Source: Bradyrhizobium sp. PSBB068 (lineage in GTDB: Bacteria > Pseudomonadota > Alphaproteobacteria > Rhizobiales > Xanthobacteraceae). Taken from it: 64,000 nt of DNA. The position numbers and the translations under genes were made by a program. The stretch lies in assembly GCA_016839165.1 (NCBI GenBank), contig CP069300.1:2170001-2234000 (forward strand). The letters run 5' to 3'. The number at the start of each line of letters is the position of its first letter. The first letter of the stretch is position 1. Under the pieces are notes generated by a model. It saw only the letters and a program-made list of their open reading frames with translations, was not told the DNA's origin and searched no databases. Positions 44,531 to 52,991 of this stretch are shown one piece after another.

Positions 44531-46816
44531 TCAGTTCTTGCGTGGCACGGGGGGCGTCGCGCCGTCCGGGCCGGCCGCGGCAACGTAGTTTTCGGGGAAC
44601 GCCAGCGCGCTCGAGGACTCCGGCTTGCCGATCTTCGCGGGCTCGTTCAGCGTGGTCTTGCCGGTGGTCTTCTCAGCAGTTCTGGCAGCGTCATCGAGCA
44701 GCTTCTCGACCCGTACCAGGATATCCGCGCCGCGCTTGGTCAGCACCGGCGGCGGACCCGGCTTGGTTTCCAGCACGCGCGGCGCCGCGTTGGCCTGGGC
44801 ATTGGCCTGCGCCGGCTGCGGCGGCAGCTTCTGGCCCATGCCGACGCCGTTGAGCTCGCGTACCTCCACGCCCTGATGCGCGGCGACCATGATGTCGTGC
44901 CAGGTCTGCGCCGGCAGCGAGCCGCCGGTCATGCGGTTGGTCGGCGAATAGTCGTCATTGCCGTACCACACCGCGCAGGTGAAGTTGCCGGTGTAGCCGA
45001 CGAACCAGGCGTCGCGATAGGCATTGGTGGTGCCGGTCTTGCCCGCGGTCGGAATGCCGTCGAGCGCGGCGCGGCGCGCGGTGCCTTCACTGACCACGTG
45101 GCTCATCATGCCGGCCATGTCGGCGGCGATATTCGGCGGGATCGCCTGCCGCGGCTTCGGCCCGTCGCGGTCCCAGCGCCAGACGAGATCGCCGGCGCCG
45201 GTGCGCACCTCGAGCACCGAATGCGGCGTCACCGCCTTGCCGCGGTTCGGGAAGGTCGCATAGGCCACCGCGTGCTCCAGCACGGTGACTTCGTCGGAGC
45301 CGATCGGCAGCGACGGCGTATCCGGCAGCGGTGCCTTGAGGCCGAAGCGGCGCGCCACCTCGACGATCTTGGCGCGGCCGGCCTTCGGGCCTTCCTTGCC
45401 GCCGAGCATGATCGAGAGCTTGACCGGCACCACGTTGATCGAACGCGTGATGGCCTGGGTCAGCGTGACCTGGCCCGAATAGGAGTGGCCATAGTTCTGC
45501 GGGCACCAATTGCCGATGCAGACCGGGCCGTCCACGACCTTCGAGTTCGGCGTGAAGCCGTTCAGCAGCGCGGTGGTGTAGACATACGGCTTGAACGACG
45601 AGCCCGGCTGCCGGTAGGCGTCGGTGGCGCGGTTGAACTGGCTCGCGCCGTAATCGCGGCCGCCGACCATGGCACGGATGCCGCCGTCGAGATCGGACAC
45701 CACGGTCGCGGCCTGCGTCGCGTGATAGTCGCGGCCGAACTGGCGGAGCTGGTTCTCGATCGCTTCCTCGGCCGCCTTCTGCACGTTGATGTCGATCGCG
45801 GTGCGGACCACGAAGACGCGCTCGGTGTAGGATTTCGGGAAGGTGTCGACCAGCTTGCGCATCTCGTCGAAGGCGTAGTCGAGATAGTAGTTCGGCGAGT
45901 TCTCGTCGCGCCGGTCGACCGCGACCGCCGGATTGCGGCGGGCACCGAACACCTGGCCCTCGGTCATGAAGCCGGCATCGACGAGGTTGTCGAGCACGAC
46001 GTTGGCGCGGGCGCGCGCGGCGGGCAGGTTGATGTGCGGGGCGTATTTGGTCGGCGCCTTGAACAGGCCGGCGAGCATCGCGGCCTCCGCGAGGTTCACG
46101 TCGCGCACCGACTTGTTGAAGTAGAAATGCGCCGCGCCGTCGACGCCGAAGGTGCCGCCGCCCATATAGGCGCGGTCGAGATAGAGCTTCAGGATCTCGT
46201 TCTTGGTGAGGCGCGTCTCCAGCCAGATCGCGAGGAAGGCTTCCTTCACCTTGCGCTCGATGGTGCGCTCGTTGTTCAGGAACAGGTTCTTGGCGAGCTG
46301 CTGGGTGATCGACGAACCGCCCTGGCGGACGCCGCCGGCCTGCGCGTTGGTGACGAGCGCGCGGGCGAGGCCGGGCACGTCGATGCCGAAATGGTCGTAG
46401 AAGCGGCGGTCTTCGGTCGCGAGCGTCGCCTTGATCAGATTGTCCGGAAAATCTTCCAGCGGGATCGAGTCATTATGCTTGATGCCGCGGCTGCCGATCG
46501 GGTTGCCGTAACGGTCGAGGAAGGTCACCGCGAGGTCGGACTTCTTCAGCCAGTCCTCGTCAGCGGTCTCGCGGAAGGCCGGAATCGCGAGCGTCAGCAT
46601 CAGGATCATGCCGCCGAGCCCGAGCGTTGCGGCTTCCGACAGCGGCTCGATGAACACCCAGCGCTTCCAGCGGCCGACATAGAAGCGGTCCATGAAGGTG
46701 GAATAGCGCTCGTAGAGCTCGCGCAGGCCCTTGCCCGACGAGAACAGCGTCGAGTCGATACGCGCATCGAGGTCCAGGAAGAAATTCCGGACCTTCTGTT
46801 TCCAATGCGACGGCAC
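44531..46816 (-). CDS. class A penicillin-binding protein (PBP1A-type)
   Basis: A 761-residue bifunctional peptidoglycan synthase. A cytoplasmic N-terminus of about 60 residues leads to one membrane helix (about 63-82). The GT51 glycosyltransferase domain has catalytic Glu135 (ATEDRRFYDHFG) and QGGSSITQQLAKN. The transpeptidase domain has S406-x-x-K409 (PGSSFKP), S459-I-N461 and K593-T-G-T (AGKTGTT). A Pro/Ala-rich periplasmic tail of about 100 residues ends the protein. Both activities look intact. DUF1214 and DUF1254 genes follow with one-base and overlapping junctions. Naming it mrcA or ponA is reasonable but not proven. Confidence 0.95.
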   Translation of the reverse strand: MPSHWKQKVRNFFLDLDARIDSTLFSSGKGLRELYERYSTFMDRFYVGRWKRWVFIEPLSEAATLGLGGMILMLTLAIPAFRETADEDWLKKSDLAVTFLDRYGNPIGSRGIKHNDSIPLEDFPDNLIKATLATEDRRFYDHFGIDVPGLARALVTNAQAGGVRQGGSSITQQLAKNLFLNNERTIERKVKEAFLAIWLETRLTKNEILKLYLDRAYMGGGTFGVDGAAHFYFNKSVRDVNLAEAAMLAGLFKAPTKYAPHINLPAARARANVVLDNLVDAGFMTEGQVFGARRNPAVAVDRRDENSPNYYLDYAFDEMRKLVDTFPKSYTERVFVVRTAIDINVQKAAEEAIENQLRQFGRDYHATQAATVVSDLDGGIRAMVGGRDYGASQFNRATDAYRQPGSSFKPYVYTTALLNGFTPNSKVVDGPVCIGNWCPQNYGHSYSGQVTLTQAITRSINVVPVKLSIMLGGKEGPKAGRAKIVEVARRFGLKAPLPDTPSLPIGSDEVTVLEHAVAYATFPNRGKAVTPHSVLEVRTGAGDLVWRWDRDGPKPRQAIPPNIAADMAGMMSHVVSEGTARRAALDGIPTAGKTGTTNAYRDAWFVGYTGNFTCAVWYGNDDYSPTNRMTGGSLPAQTWHDIMVAAHQGVEVRELNGVGMGQKLPPQPAQANAQANAAPRVLETKPGPPPVLTKRGADILVRVEKLLDDAARTAEKTTGKTTLNEPAKIGKPESSSALAFPENYVAAAGPDGATPPVPRKN

Positions 46817-47093
46817 CGGGTCCCTTGATCAGTTCGACAGCGCTGCGGGCGCCCGAAATGGGCACAGGCCAGCGTCTTGCTTCGATGTTGCGGCAATCCC
46901 AAGGCGCTTTTGCGTCGTTGGGGACTCGTTCCACGTTCTATCCGAGCGGCTGCCATAAACCAATGGCGCGGCTGGTGAATTTAATGAAAGGCCTAACGCT
47001 GCCCACCGGCTTTTGCGACCCCGCAATCGCACCCCCTTGCGGAGCCGGCGCCGGCGTCCCAAGAAGGGTTGCACCGCCATTTCCAGGGACATC

Positions 47094-47615
47094 ATGACCG
47101 CACCGCCCAAGCGCCCGTCGGACCAGGAGGGATTCTTCTGGAAAACCAAGACGTTGGAGGAGATGTCCAACGCCGAATGGGAAAGCCTGTGTGACGGCTG
47201 CGCGCGGTGCTGCCTGGAGAAGCTCGAGGACGAGGACACCGGCAAGATCTACTTCACCCATATCTCCTGCAAGCTGCTAGATGCCGGTCTGTGCGCCTGC
47301 AAGGACTATCCGAACCGCTCCGAGCAGGTTCCGGATTGCGTCCGTCTCACCCCCGAAAATGTCCGCACCCTGAACTGGCTGCCGCCGAGCTGCGGCTACC
47401 GCCTCGTGGCCGAGGGGCGGGACCTCTATTGGTGGCATCCCCTCATCTCGGGCGATCCCAACACCGTTCACGAAGCCGGGGTCTCGGTGCGCGGCCGGGT
47501 CGAGGGTACCGAGATCGATGTCAACGACGCCGATCTCGAGGATCACATCGTACGTTGGCCGGCCTTGCTGCCGAAACGAGCCCAATTGAAGAAGCGCCCG
47601 AAGGCCTCCAAGTAG
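47094..47615 (+). CDS. YcgN/UPF0260-type cysteine-cluster protein
   Basis: A 173-residue protein from ATG 47094, with AGGGA upstream. Cysteines at 33, 36, 39, 40 ([14 protein letters not shown]), 59, 67, 69, 82 and 100 form the CxxCxxCC cluster typical of the family, which is assumed to bind a metal or Fe-S centre. The [12 protein letters not shown] and [20 protein letters not shown] segments are diagnostic. Cytoplasmic, function unknown. It is divergent from the PBP1A gene across 277 bases that hold no supported gene. Confidence 0.9.
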   Translation: MTAPPKRPSDQEGFFWKTKTLEEMSNAEWESLCDGCARCCLEKLEDEDTGKIYFTHISCKLLDAGLCACKDYPNRSEQVPDCVRLTPENVRTLNWLPPSCGYRLVAEGRDLYWWHPLISGDPNTVHEAGVSVRGRVEGTEIDVNDADLEDHIVRWPALLPKRAQLKKRPKASK

Positions 47616-47807
47616 ATTTTCAGGACGTGGCGATGCCGTCGCCGGAACTGGTGCCGGCGCTGCCGCGATCACGTCATCGCGAGAACATCGCTGCGGGATG
47701 CACCCATGCGCTGGGGTGGCTGCCTCAGCAGGCAATTGCTGCATAAATTGCGAAACAGAGAATGATTCCATCGCGGGACGCGCCCGCGCAGCAGCATTAC
47801 GCCCCAA

Positions 47808-49400
47808 ATGAACAAGTATGAACGGCAGAGCCCGTGTCCTGCCGACCAATCCACATTGCCTGACGATATTGCCGAAGAGCTGTCTCACCTCCCGAGCGAG
47901 GTGATCGAACTCAGCGACGCGCCGCCGCTGGCGCCGCCGGCACCGCTCAATCCGGATGAAGTCCGCACCATCGTGATCAGCCTGATGCTGACGATGTTCC
48001 TGGCCGCGCTCGACCAGACCATCGTCGCGACCGCGCTGCCGACGATCGGACGCCAGTTTCACGATGTCACCAATCTTTCCTGGGTGATCACGGCCTATCT
48101 GCTGGCCTCGACCGCGGTGGCGCCGGTGTTCGGCACGCTGAGCGACATCTATGGCCGCCGCGTCATGATCATCACCTCGCTCAGCCTGTTCGTAGTCGGC
48201 TCGGTGCTGTGCGCGATCGCGCCCAGCATGACGATGCTGATCATTGCCCGCGGCCTGCAGGGGCTCGGCGGCGGCGGCATCATGCCGGTGGTCCAGACCG
48301 TGATCTCCGACGTCGTCACCCCGCGCGAGCGTGGACGCTATCAGGCCTATTTCTCCAGCGTCTGGATGGCCGGCGGCATTCTCGGCCCGGTGGTCGGCGG
48401 CGTGTTCGCCGAGCATCTGCACTGGTCGATGATCTTCTGGATCAACCTGCCGCTTGCAGCCGCCGCGCTCGCGCTGCTGCTGCCGAAGATGGGCAAGATC
48501 CCGGTGTTCCACCGCAAGCGCAAGGTCGACTGGCTCGGCGGCGTGCTGCTGATGGCCTCGGCCGTGGTGCTGATGCTGGTGCTGACCTGGGGCGGCACGC
48601 GTCTCTCGTGGCTGTCGCCGACCATCACCGCGATGATCGGCACCTCGATCGCGCTCGCCGGCGGCTTCGTCTGGCATGCGCGCCGCGCCGACGAGCCGTT
48701 CCTGCCGCTGTCGCTGCTCGGCGGCTCGGTGGTGCCGTTCGCGATGGGCGCGGGCGGCTGCGCGCTCGGCGCCATGGTCGGGCTCACCGTGCATCTGCCG
48801 CTCTATTACGAGGTGGTCTACCACCTCACCGCCAGCGAGGCCGGCCTGGCGCTGATTCCGCTCGCGGCGATCTCGACCTTCGGCGCGGCAATCGCCGGCC
48901 GGACCATGGCGAAGGCCAAGCACTACAAGCGGGTCGCAATCGTCGGCACCTCGGTTGCGGCAATCTGCGCCGTCGGCATGGCGATGACGACGCTGCCGCT
49001 CTGGGGATTGCTGCTTGTGATGAGCGTGTTCGCGCTCGGGCTCGGCACCACATTCCCGATCAGCGTGGTGTCGCTGCAGAACGCGGTGGCGCGGCCGCAG
49101 GTCGGCACCGTGACCGGCGCGATGAATTTCTTCCGGGCGATGATGGCGTCCTTCACGGTTGCCGCCTTCACCACGATCCTGCTGATGACGCTCGGCACCG
49201 ACATCTCGCTCGCCGGCGAGCATCAGGCCGCGGCGGCGAGCACGGTCAGCGCAATCCCGATGGCCGACATGATCCATGCGTTCCGCTACGTGTTCGGCGC
49301 CGCCGCCGTGCTGCTGACCACCGCCTCGATCTGCATGATCACGATGGAAGAGCGCCCGCTCGCCGGCCCCGCCGCGCAGCCGGTGGAGATGGCGGAGTAG
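47808..49400 (+). CDS. MFS multidrug exporter (DHA2, EmrB/QacA type)
   Basis: A 530-residue transporter with an N-terminal cytoplasmic extension of about 50 residues and thirteen to fourteen hydrophobic helices. The family motifs are LDQTIVATALPTIGRQF (motif D1-like, residues 68-84) and GTLSDIYGRRVMI (motif A). A conserved motif C-type stretch, GGILGPVVGGVFAEHLHW, lies near 190. DHA2 transporters export drugs and other amphipathic compounds using the proton gradient. There is no adjacent membrane-fusion or regulator gene, so it likely acts alone. Confidence 0.92.
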   Translation: MNKYERQSPCPADQSTLPDDIAEELSHLPSEVIELSDAPPLAPPAPLNPDEVRTIVISLMLTMFLAALDQTIVATALPTIGRQFHDVTNLSWVITAYLLASTAVAPVFGTLSDIYGRRVMIITSLSLFVVGSVLCAIAPSMTMLIIARGLQGLGGGGIMPVVQTVISDVVTPRERGRYQAYFSSVWMAGGILGPVVGGVFAEHLHWSMIFWINLPLAAAALALLLPKMGKIPVFHRKRKVDWLGGVLLMASAVVLMLVLTWGGTRLSWLSPTITAMIGTSIALAGGFVWHARRADEPFLPLSLLGGSVVPFAMGAGGCALGAMVGLTVHLPLYYEVVYHLTASEAGLALIPLAAISTFGAAIAGRTMAKAKHYKRVAIVGTSVAAICAVGMAMTTLPLWGLLLVMSVFALGLGTTFPISVVSLQNAVARPQVGTVTGAMNFFRAMMASFTVAAFTTILLMTLGTDISLAGEHQAAAASTVSAIPMADMIHAFRYVFGAAAVLLTTASICMITMEERPLAGPAAQPVEMAE

Positions 49401-49836
49401 GGGCGGGCTTACGTCGCAGCGCAAGTTGCAGGCGGGACTCGTCGTTCGTCGTCCTGGCGAAAGCCAGGACCCATAACCACCGCCCTTCGGTGATGAGCGG
49501 GATCGCGGCCCCAGCGTCGCGCAGCAATTGAGATTTTGGGTAATGGGTCCTGGCTTTCGCCAGGACGACGGCGCGTATGTTGCCCGGTCATGCAGCTTGT
49601 TCGGTGTCATCGCCCGGTCGAGCCGGGCAGCGACGCGAGGAGAGATCGTCGCCCACGACTCTCATTTATTCCCGCTCTGCCTCATATTTATTCAGCCCGC
49701 CGGCGCCGACCCACTACTTTAGTTGCCGTCCGCGCATGGCGATCTGCGCGCAGTTTCACTTGCTGCGCATTTTGTCGCAGCTATAGTCCCGCCCCAAGAG
49801 CTCGAAGCAGCCGAACAAAAAGAGGAGAGAAACAGG
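49401..49836. other. intergenic region between MFS gene and liv-type operon
   Basis: It holds the inverted-repeat element 49447-49570 and, near 49611-49629, a smaller hairpin (GCCCGG-TCGA-CCGGGC type). No gene is supported. The 49630-49820 part probably carries the promoter of the transport operon; no clear consensus is seen. AGGAGAG at 49823-49829 is the ribosome site of the next gene. Confidence 0.45.
49447..49570. repeat. paired inverted-repeat element (32-bp arms)
   Basis: The arms 49447-49478 and 49539-49570 are reverse complements with one mismatch in 32 bases. Each arm is itself a hairpin, GTCCTGGC-GAAA-GCCAGGAC, with a GAAA tetraloop. Sixty bases separate them. This resembles the REP-pair or MITE-like elements of Bradyrhizobium-type genomes. 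There is no transposase gene inside. Confidence 0.85.
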
Positions 49837-51093
49837 GTGAAGAGAACATCGCGACTGCCTGTTCATGCGATGCAGCAACTTGCCGGAGCGGCCGTGTTGG
49901 GTCTTTTGGCAGCCAGTCCCAGCGGAGCGCTGGCGGCTGACACCCTCAAGATCGGCGTGATTGCCGAAGCGCAGGCAATCGCCGGCGCATCGATCCCGCA
50001 GGCGGCGCAGCTCGCCGCCGACGAGATCAATGCCAAGGGCGGCATCGACGGCCGCAAGATCGAAATCGTTTCTTACGACAATCACTCGTCCTCGGCGGAT
50101 TCGGTGCGCGCATTCCAGCGCGCGGTCAACGAGGACAAGGTCAATGTCGTCATCTCGAGCTACATCAGCGAGGTGGTGCTGGCGCTCGAGCCCTGGGCCT
50201 CGCGGCTGAAGACGCCGTTCGTCACGCCCGGCGCCGCCTCGAACGAGATCAGCAAGAGCGTCCACGCCGACTACGAGAAGAACAAGTACACCTTCCACGG
50301 CTACCTGACCTCGGCGGCGCTGGCGCTGTCGGTCTGCGACGCCGCCAAGGAGCTTTTGGTCGATCAGAAGCACATGAAGACCGCGGTCATCATGAGCGAG
50401 GACGCGGCCTGGACCAAGCCGCTCGACGTCGGCTACGAGGAGTGCCTGCCGAAGATCGGGCTCAAGGTCGTCGACCATATCCGCTTCTCGCCCGACACCA
50501 CCGACTTCACGCCGATCTTCAACAAGGTCGAAGCCGCCAAGCCCGACGTGATCATCACTGGCATCTCGCATGTCGGCGTGCAGCCGACCGTGCAATGGAA
50601 GAACCAGCAGGTGCCGATCCCGATGTTCGGCATTTCCTCGCAGGCGACCAACGAGACCTTCGGCAAGGACACCAATGATGCGGCGGAAGGCGTGCTGTAT
50701 CAGGGCGTGTCGGGCCCGAACGTCGCGGTGACGCCGAAGTCGGTCCCGTTCGCGGAAGACTTCAAGAAGCGCTACGGCAACTATCCGTCGTATGCAGGCT
50801 ACACCGCCTATGACGAGGTCTACTACATCGCCGATGCGGTGAAGCGCGCCGGTTCGGTCGAGGCCGACAAGGTGGTCGATGCGCTCGAGAAGACCGATTG
50901 GGAAGGCACCATCGGACGCGTCCAGTTCTACGGCAAGGACGATCCGTTCACCCATTCCATCAAGTACGGCAAGGGCCTGATCACCGGACTGATGCTGCAG
51001 TGGCAGGGCGGCAAGCAGGTCGCGGTCTGGCCGAAGGAGGTCGCCAAGAGCGATCTCAAGTTCCCGAGCTTCATCAAGCTCACCACGAACTGA
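49837..51093 (+). CDS. branched-chain amino acid-type ABC transporter substrate-binding protein (copy 1)
   Basis: A 418-residue exported protein from GTG 49837, nine bases after AGGAG. The signal peptide ends ALA-AD. The mature part begins with the family pattern TLKIGVIAEAQAIAGASIPQ, then AADEINAKGGIDGRKIEIV, and has the SSADSVRAFQRAV and FSPDTTDFTPIFNKVEAAKP segments of the LivJ/LivK (type I periplasmic binding) fold. It is the first gene of a transport operon and is clearly paralogous to the last gene (54512-55753). The ligand is not determinable; amino acids, amides or aromatic compounds are all possible for this family. Confidence 0.92.
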   Translation: MKRTSRLPVHAMQQLAGAAVLGLLAASPSGALAADTLKIGVIAEAQAIAGASIPQAAQLAADEINAKGGIDGRKIEIVSYDNHSSSADSVRAFQRAVNEDKVNVVISSYISEVVLALEPWASRLKTPFVTPGAASNEISKSVHADYEKNKYTFHGYLTSAALALSVCDAAKELLVDQKHMKTAVIMSEDAAWTKPLDVGYEECLPKIGLKVVDHIRFSPDTTDFTPIFNKVEAAKPDVIITGISHVGVQPTVQWKNQQVPIPMFGISSQATNETFGKDTNDAAEGVLYQGVSGPNVAVTPKSVPFAEDFKKRYGNYPSYAGYTAYDEVYYIADAVKRAGSVEADKVVDALEKTDWEGTIGRVQFYGKDDPFTHSIKYGKGLITGLMLQWQGGKQVAVWPKEVAKSDLKFPSFIKLTTN

Positions 51094-51102
51094 CTGATGA
51101 TC

Positions 51103-51129
51103 ATGCTCCCGGGCCGGTCCCGGGAGCAT
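51103..51129 (+). promoter_or_regulatory. stable intercistronic hairpin between binding protein and permease genes
   Basis: ATGCTCCCGGG (51103-51113) pairs with CCCGGGAGCAT (51119-51129) over a 5-base loop. No T-run follows, so it is more likely an mRNA-stabilising or attenuating element that keeps binding-protein levels above those of the membrane parts. Confidence 0.6.
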
Positions 51130-51187
51130 CGCTATTCAGTTCCGCATCCTCCACAACAGGCAGCCCTGCTGCCGCGGCCGATATGAG

Positions 51188-52063
51188 ATGCTTGCCTTAC
51201 AAATCCTGATCGATGGTTTTGCCATCAGTGCGCTCTATGCACTCGGCGCGACCGGCTTCACCCTGATCTTCGGTGTTTCCGGCGTCCTCAACCTCTCCCA
51301 CGGTGCCATCATGGTGGCCGCAGCGGTCGCGGCCTGGGCCGCGGCCAGCGTGTTGCACCTCGACATCTACTCAGGTGCGCTGTTCGGGGTCGGCGTCGCG
51401 CTGATAGTCTCTTTCGCGACCTATTTCGCGGTCGTGAAGCCGATCCAGAATTCGACCCGGATCCCCAACGAGGAGAAGGAGATCTTCGTCCTCACCGGCA
51501 CCCTGCTGTGGGGCATCATGATCCAGGAGCTGATCGCCTATTTCTTCACCAACAACGCCAAGACGGTGCTGCCGATCGTCGAGGGCGTCGTCGACATCTT
51601 CGGCAACCGCACGCCGCGCAACAACATCTTCACCGCGCTGGTGTGCTGCCTCGCGATCGGCCTGCTCTGGCTGCTGGTGAACCGCACCCGGACCGGCAAG
51701 GCGGTGTTGGCGGCCTCGATGAACCCGCGCGGCGTCACGCTGCTCGGGCTCGAGCTCACCCAGATCTACATTGTGGTGTGGGGCATCTACGGCATCCTCG
51801 CCGGCATCGCCGGTGTGCTGCTCGGCATGTTCTTGGGCGTCAGCTCCTACAGCGTCGGGCCGCTGACCGCGAGCGCGTTCTCGATCGTGGTGCTCGGCGG
51901 CCTCGGCAGCGTCTCCGGCTCGCTGATCGCGGCCTTCGTGGTCGGTTATCTCGAGACCATCACGGCCTACATGATCTCGCCGGCCTACCGCACCATTCCG
52001 GCGCTGCTGCTCTTGGTGTTCGTGATGTACATCCGGCCCCAGGGCCTCTTGGGGAGGCGCTGA
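51188..52063 (+). CDS. livH: ABC transporter permease, LivH type
   Basis: A 291-residue permease with about eight membrane helices. It begins LALQILIDGFAISALYALGA and contains the LNLSHGAIMVAAAVAAW segment and the cytoplasmic EAA-like loop (ASMNPRGVTLLGLELTQIYI), as in LivH. It pairs with LivM, encoded one base downstream, to form the channel. The name reflects family only, since the substrate may not be leucine. Confidence 0.92.
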   Translation: MLALQILIDGFAISALYALGATGFTLIFGVSGVLNLSHGAIMVAAAVAAWAAASVLHLDIYSGALFGVGVALIVSFATYFAVVKPIQNSTRIPNEEKEIFVLTGTLLWGIMIQELIAYFFTNNAKTVLPIVEGVVDIFGNRTPRNNIFTALVCCLAIGLLWLLVNRTRTGKAVLAASMNPRGVTLLGLELTQIYIVVWGIYGILAGIAGVLLGMFLGVSSYSVGPLTASAFSIVVLGGLGSVSGSLIAAFVVGYLETITAYMISPAYRTIPALLLLVFVMYIRPQGLLGRR

Positions 52064-52064
52064 G

Positions 52065-52991
52065 ATGGCCAACTTCTTCACCTCGCGCCTGTTCTTCATC
52101 TCGCTGGTCTGCGTGGCGGTTGCGGCGACGCTGCCGCTCTACGTCTCGGGCTACATCCTCGGGCTCCTCACCGTCGCGTTCTATTTCGGCGTGTTCGCGA
52201 TGGCCTGGGACCTGCTGTTCGGCTTCGCCGGCGAGGTCAATTTCGGCCCGACCTTCCTGATCGGCACCGGCGCCTACACCGCCGGAATCCTCAACAACCA
52301 GTACGGCTGGTCGGTCTATGTCTGCATCCTGCTCGGCGCGCTCGCCTCTGTTGTCGCGGGCTTCGTGCTGGCGCTGCCGGCGCTGCGGGTGAGGGGGCCG
52401 TATTTCGGCCTCACCACGCTGGTCGCGGTGCTGATGTTGCAGAATTTTGTGGTCGTTTTCGCCGATCTCACCGGCGGCGAGATCGGGCTGACGATCCCTG
52501 ACGTCATCACCATCAATGCCGGCGCCAATTACTGGATCGCGCTCGGCTTCATGACCATCAGCGCCGCGATCCTGTACGGGCTGTCGCAATCGCCGGTTGG
52601 ACTCGTGCTGCAGGCGAGCGGGCAGGACCCTGTGCAGGCGGGCGCGCTCGGCTTCAACATCGTCAAGCACAAGCTCGCAGCCTTCATCGTCAGCGCGTTC
52701 TTCTCCGGCCTGTCGGGCGCGCTGCTGGTGTTCTACTTCGGCACCGCCTCGGTCGGCACCGTGGTCGACGTCGCGGTCGGCGTCAACGTGATCGTCTCCG
52801 CCGTGCTCGGCGGCCGGCGCACCGTGCTGGGCGCGGCGTTAGGCGCGATCTTCCTGATCGTGGCCGGCGAGTTCCTGCGCCCGACCGGCGAGCTTGCCAC
52901 CTTCATCGTTTCGGCGGTGGCGCTGCTCGTTGTCCTGTTCTTCCCCGGCGGTTTCCTCGGAGCGGCCCTGTCACGCGAGGCGCGCTCTTAA
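52065..52991 (+). CDS. livM: ABC transporter permease, LivM type
   Basis: A 308-residue permease with about nine helices. FGFAGEVNFGPTFLIGTGAY and LALPALRVRGPYFGLTTLVA are typical LivM segments, and the coupling loop is ASGQDPVQAGALGFNIVKHK. The ATG lies one base after the livH stop. The stop abuts directly on the start of the fused ATPase gene, so the three are co-translated. Confidence 0.92.
   Translation: MANFFTSRLFFISLVCVAVAATLPLYVSGYILGLLTVAFYFGVFAMAWDLLFGFAGEVNFGPTFLIGTGAYTAGILNNQYGWSVYVCILLGALASVVAGFVLALPALRVRGPYFGLTTLVAVLMLQNFVVVFADLTGGEIGLTIPDVITINAGANYWIALGFMTISAAILYGLSQSPVGLVLQASGQDPVQAGALGFNIVKHKLAAFIVSAFFSGLSGALLVFYFGTASVGTVVDVAVGVNVIVSAVLGGRRTVLGAALGAIFLIVAGEFLRPTGELATFIVSAVALLVVLFFPGGFLGAALSREARS

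Noticed and set aside
44486..46828. A 780-codon open frame on the plus strand opposite PBP1A
   Set aside because: It is antisense to a fully recognisable PBP1A; the translation is Arg/Val/Asp/Gly-rich without family features, as expected from codon-position bias in high-GC DNA.
47277..49610. A 777-codon open frame on the minus strand opposite the MFS gene
   Set aside because: The translation is a low-complexity His/Asp/Arg/Gln mixture, the opposite strand encodes a clear transporter, and the frame runs through the repeat element.
49611..49629. Single CCGG-rich palindrome as an insertion-sequence end
   Set aside because: There is no matching partner, target duplication or transposase gene; it is a small hairpin common in this type of genome.
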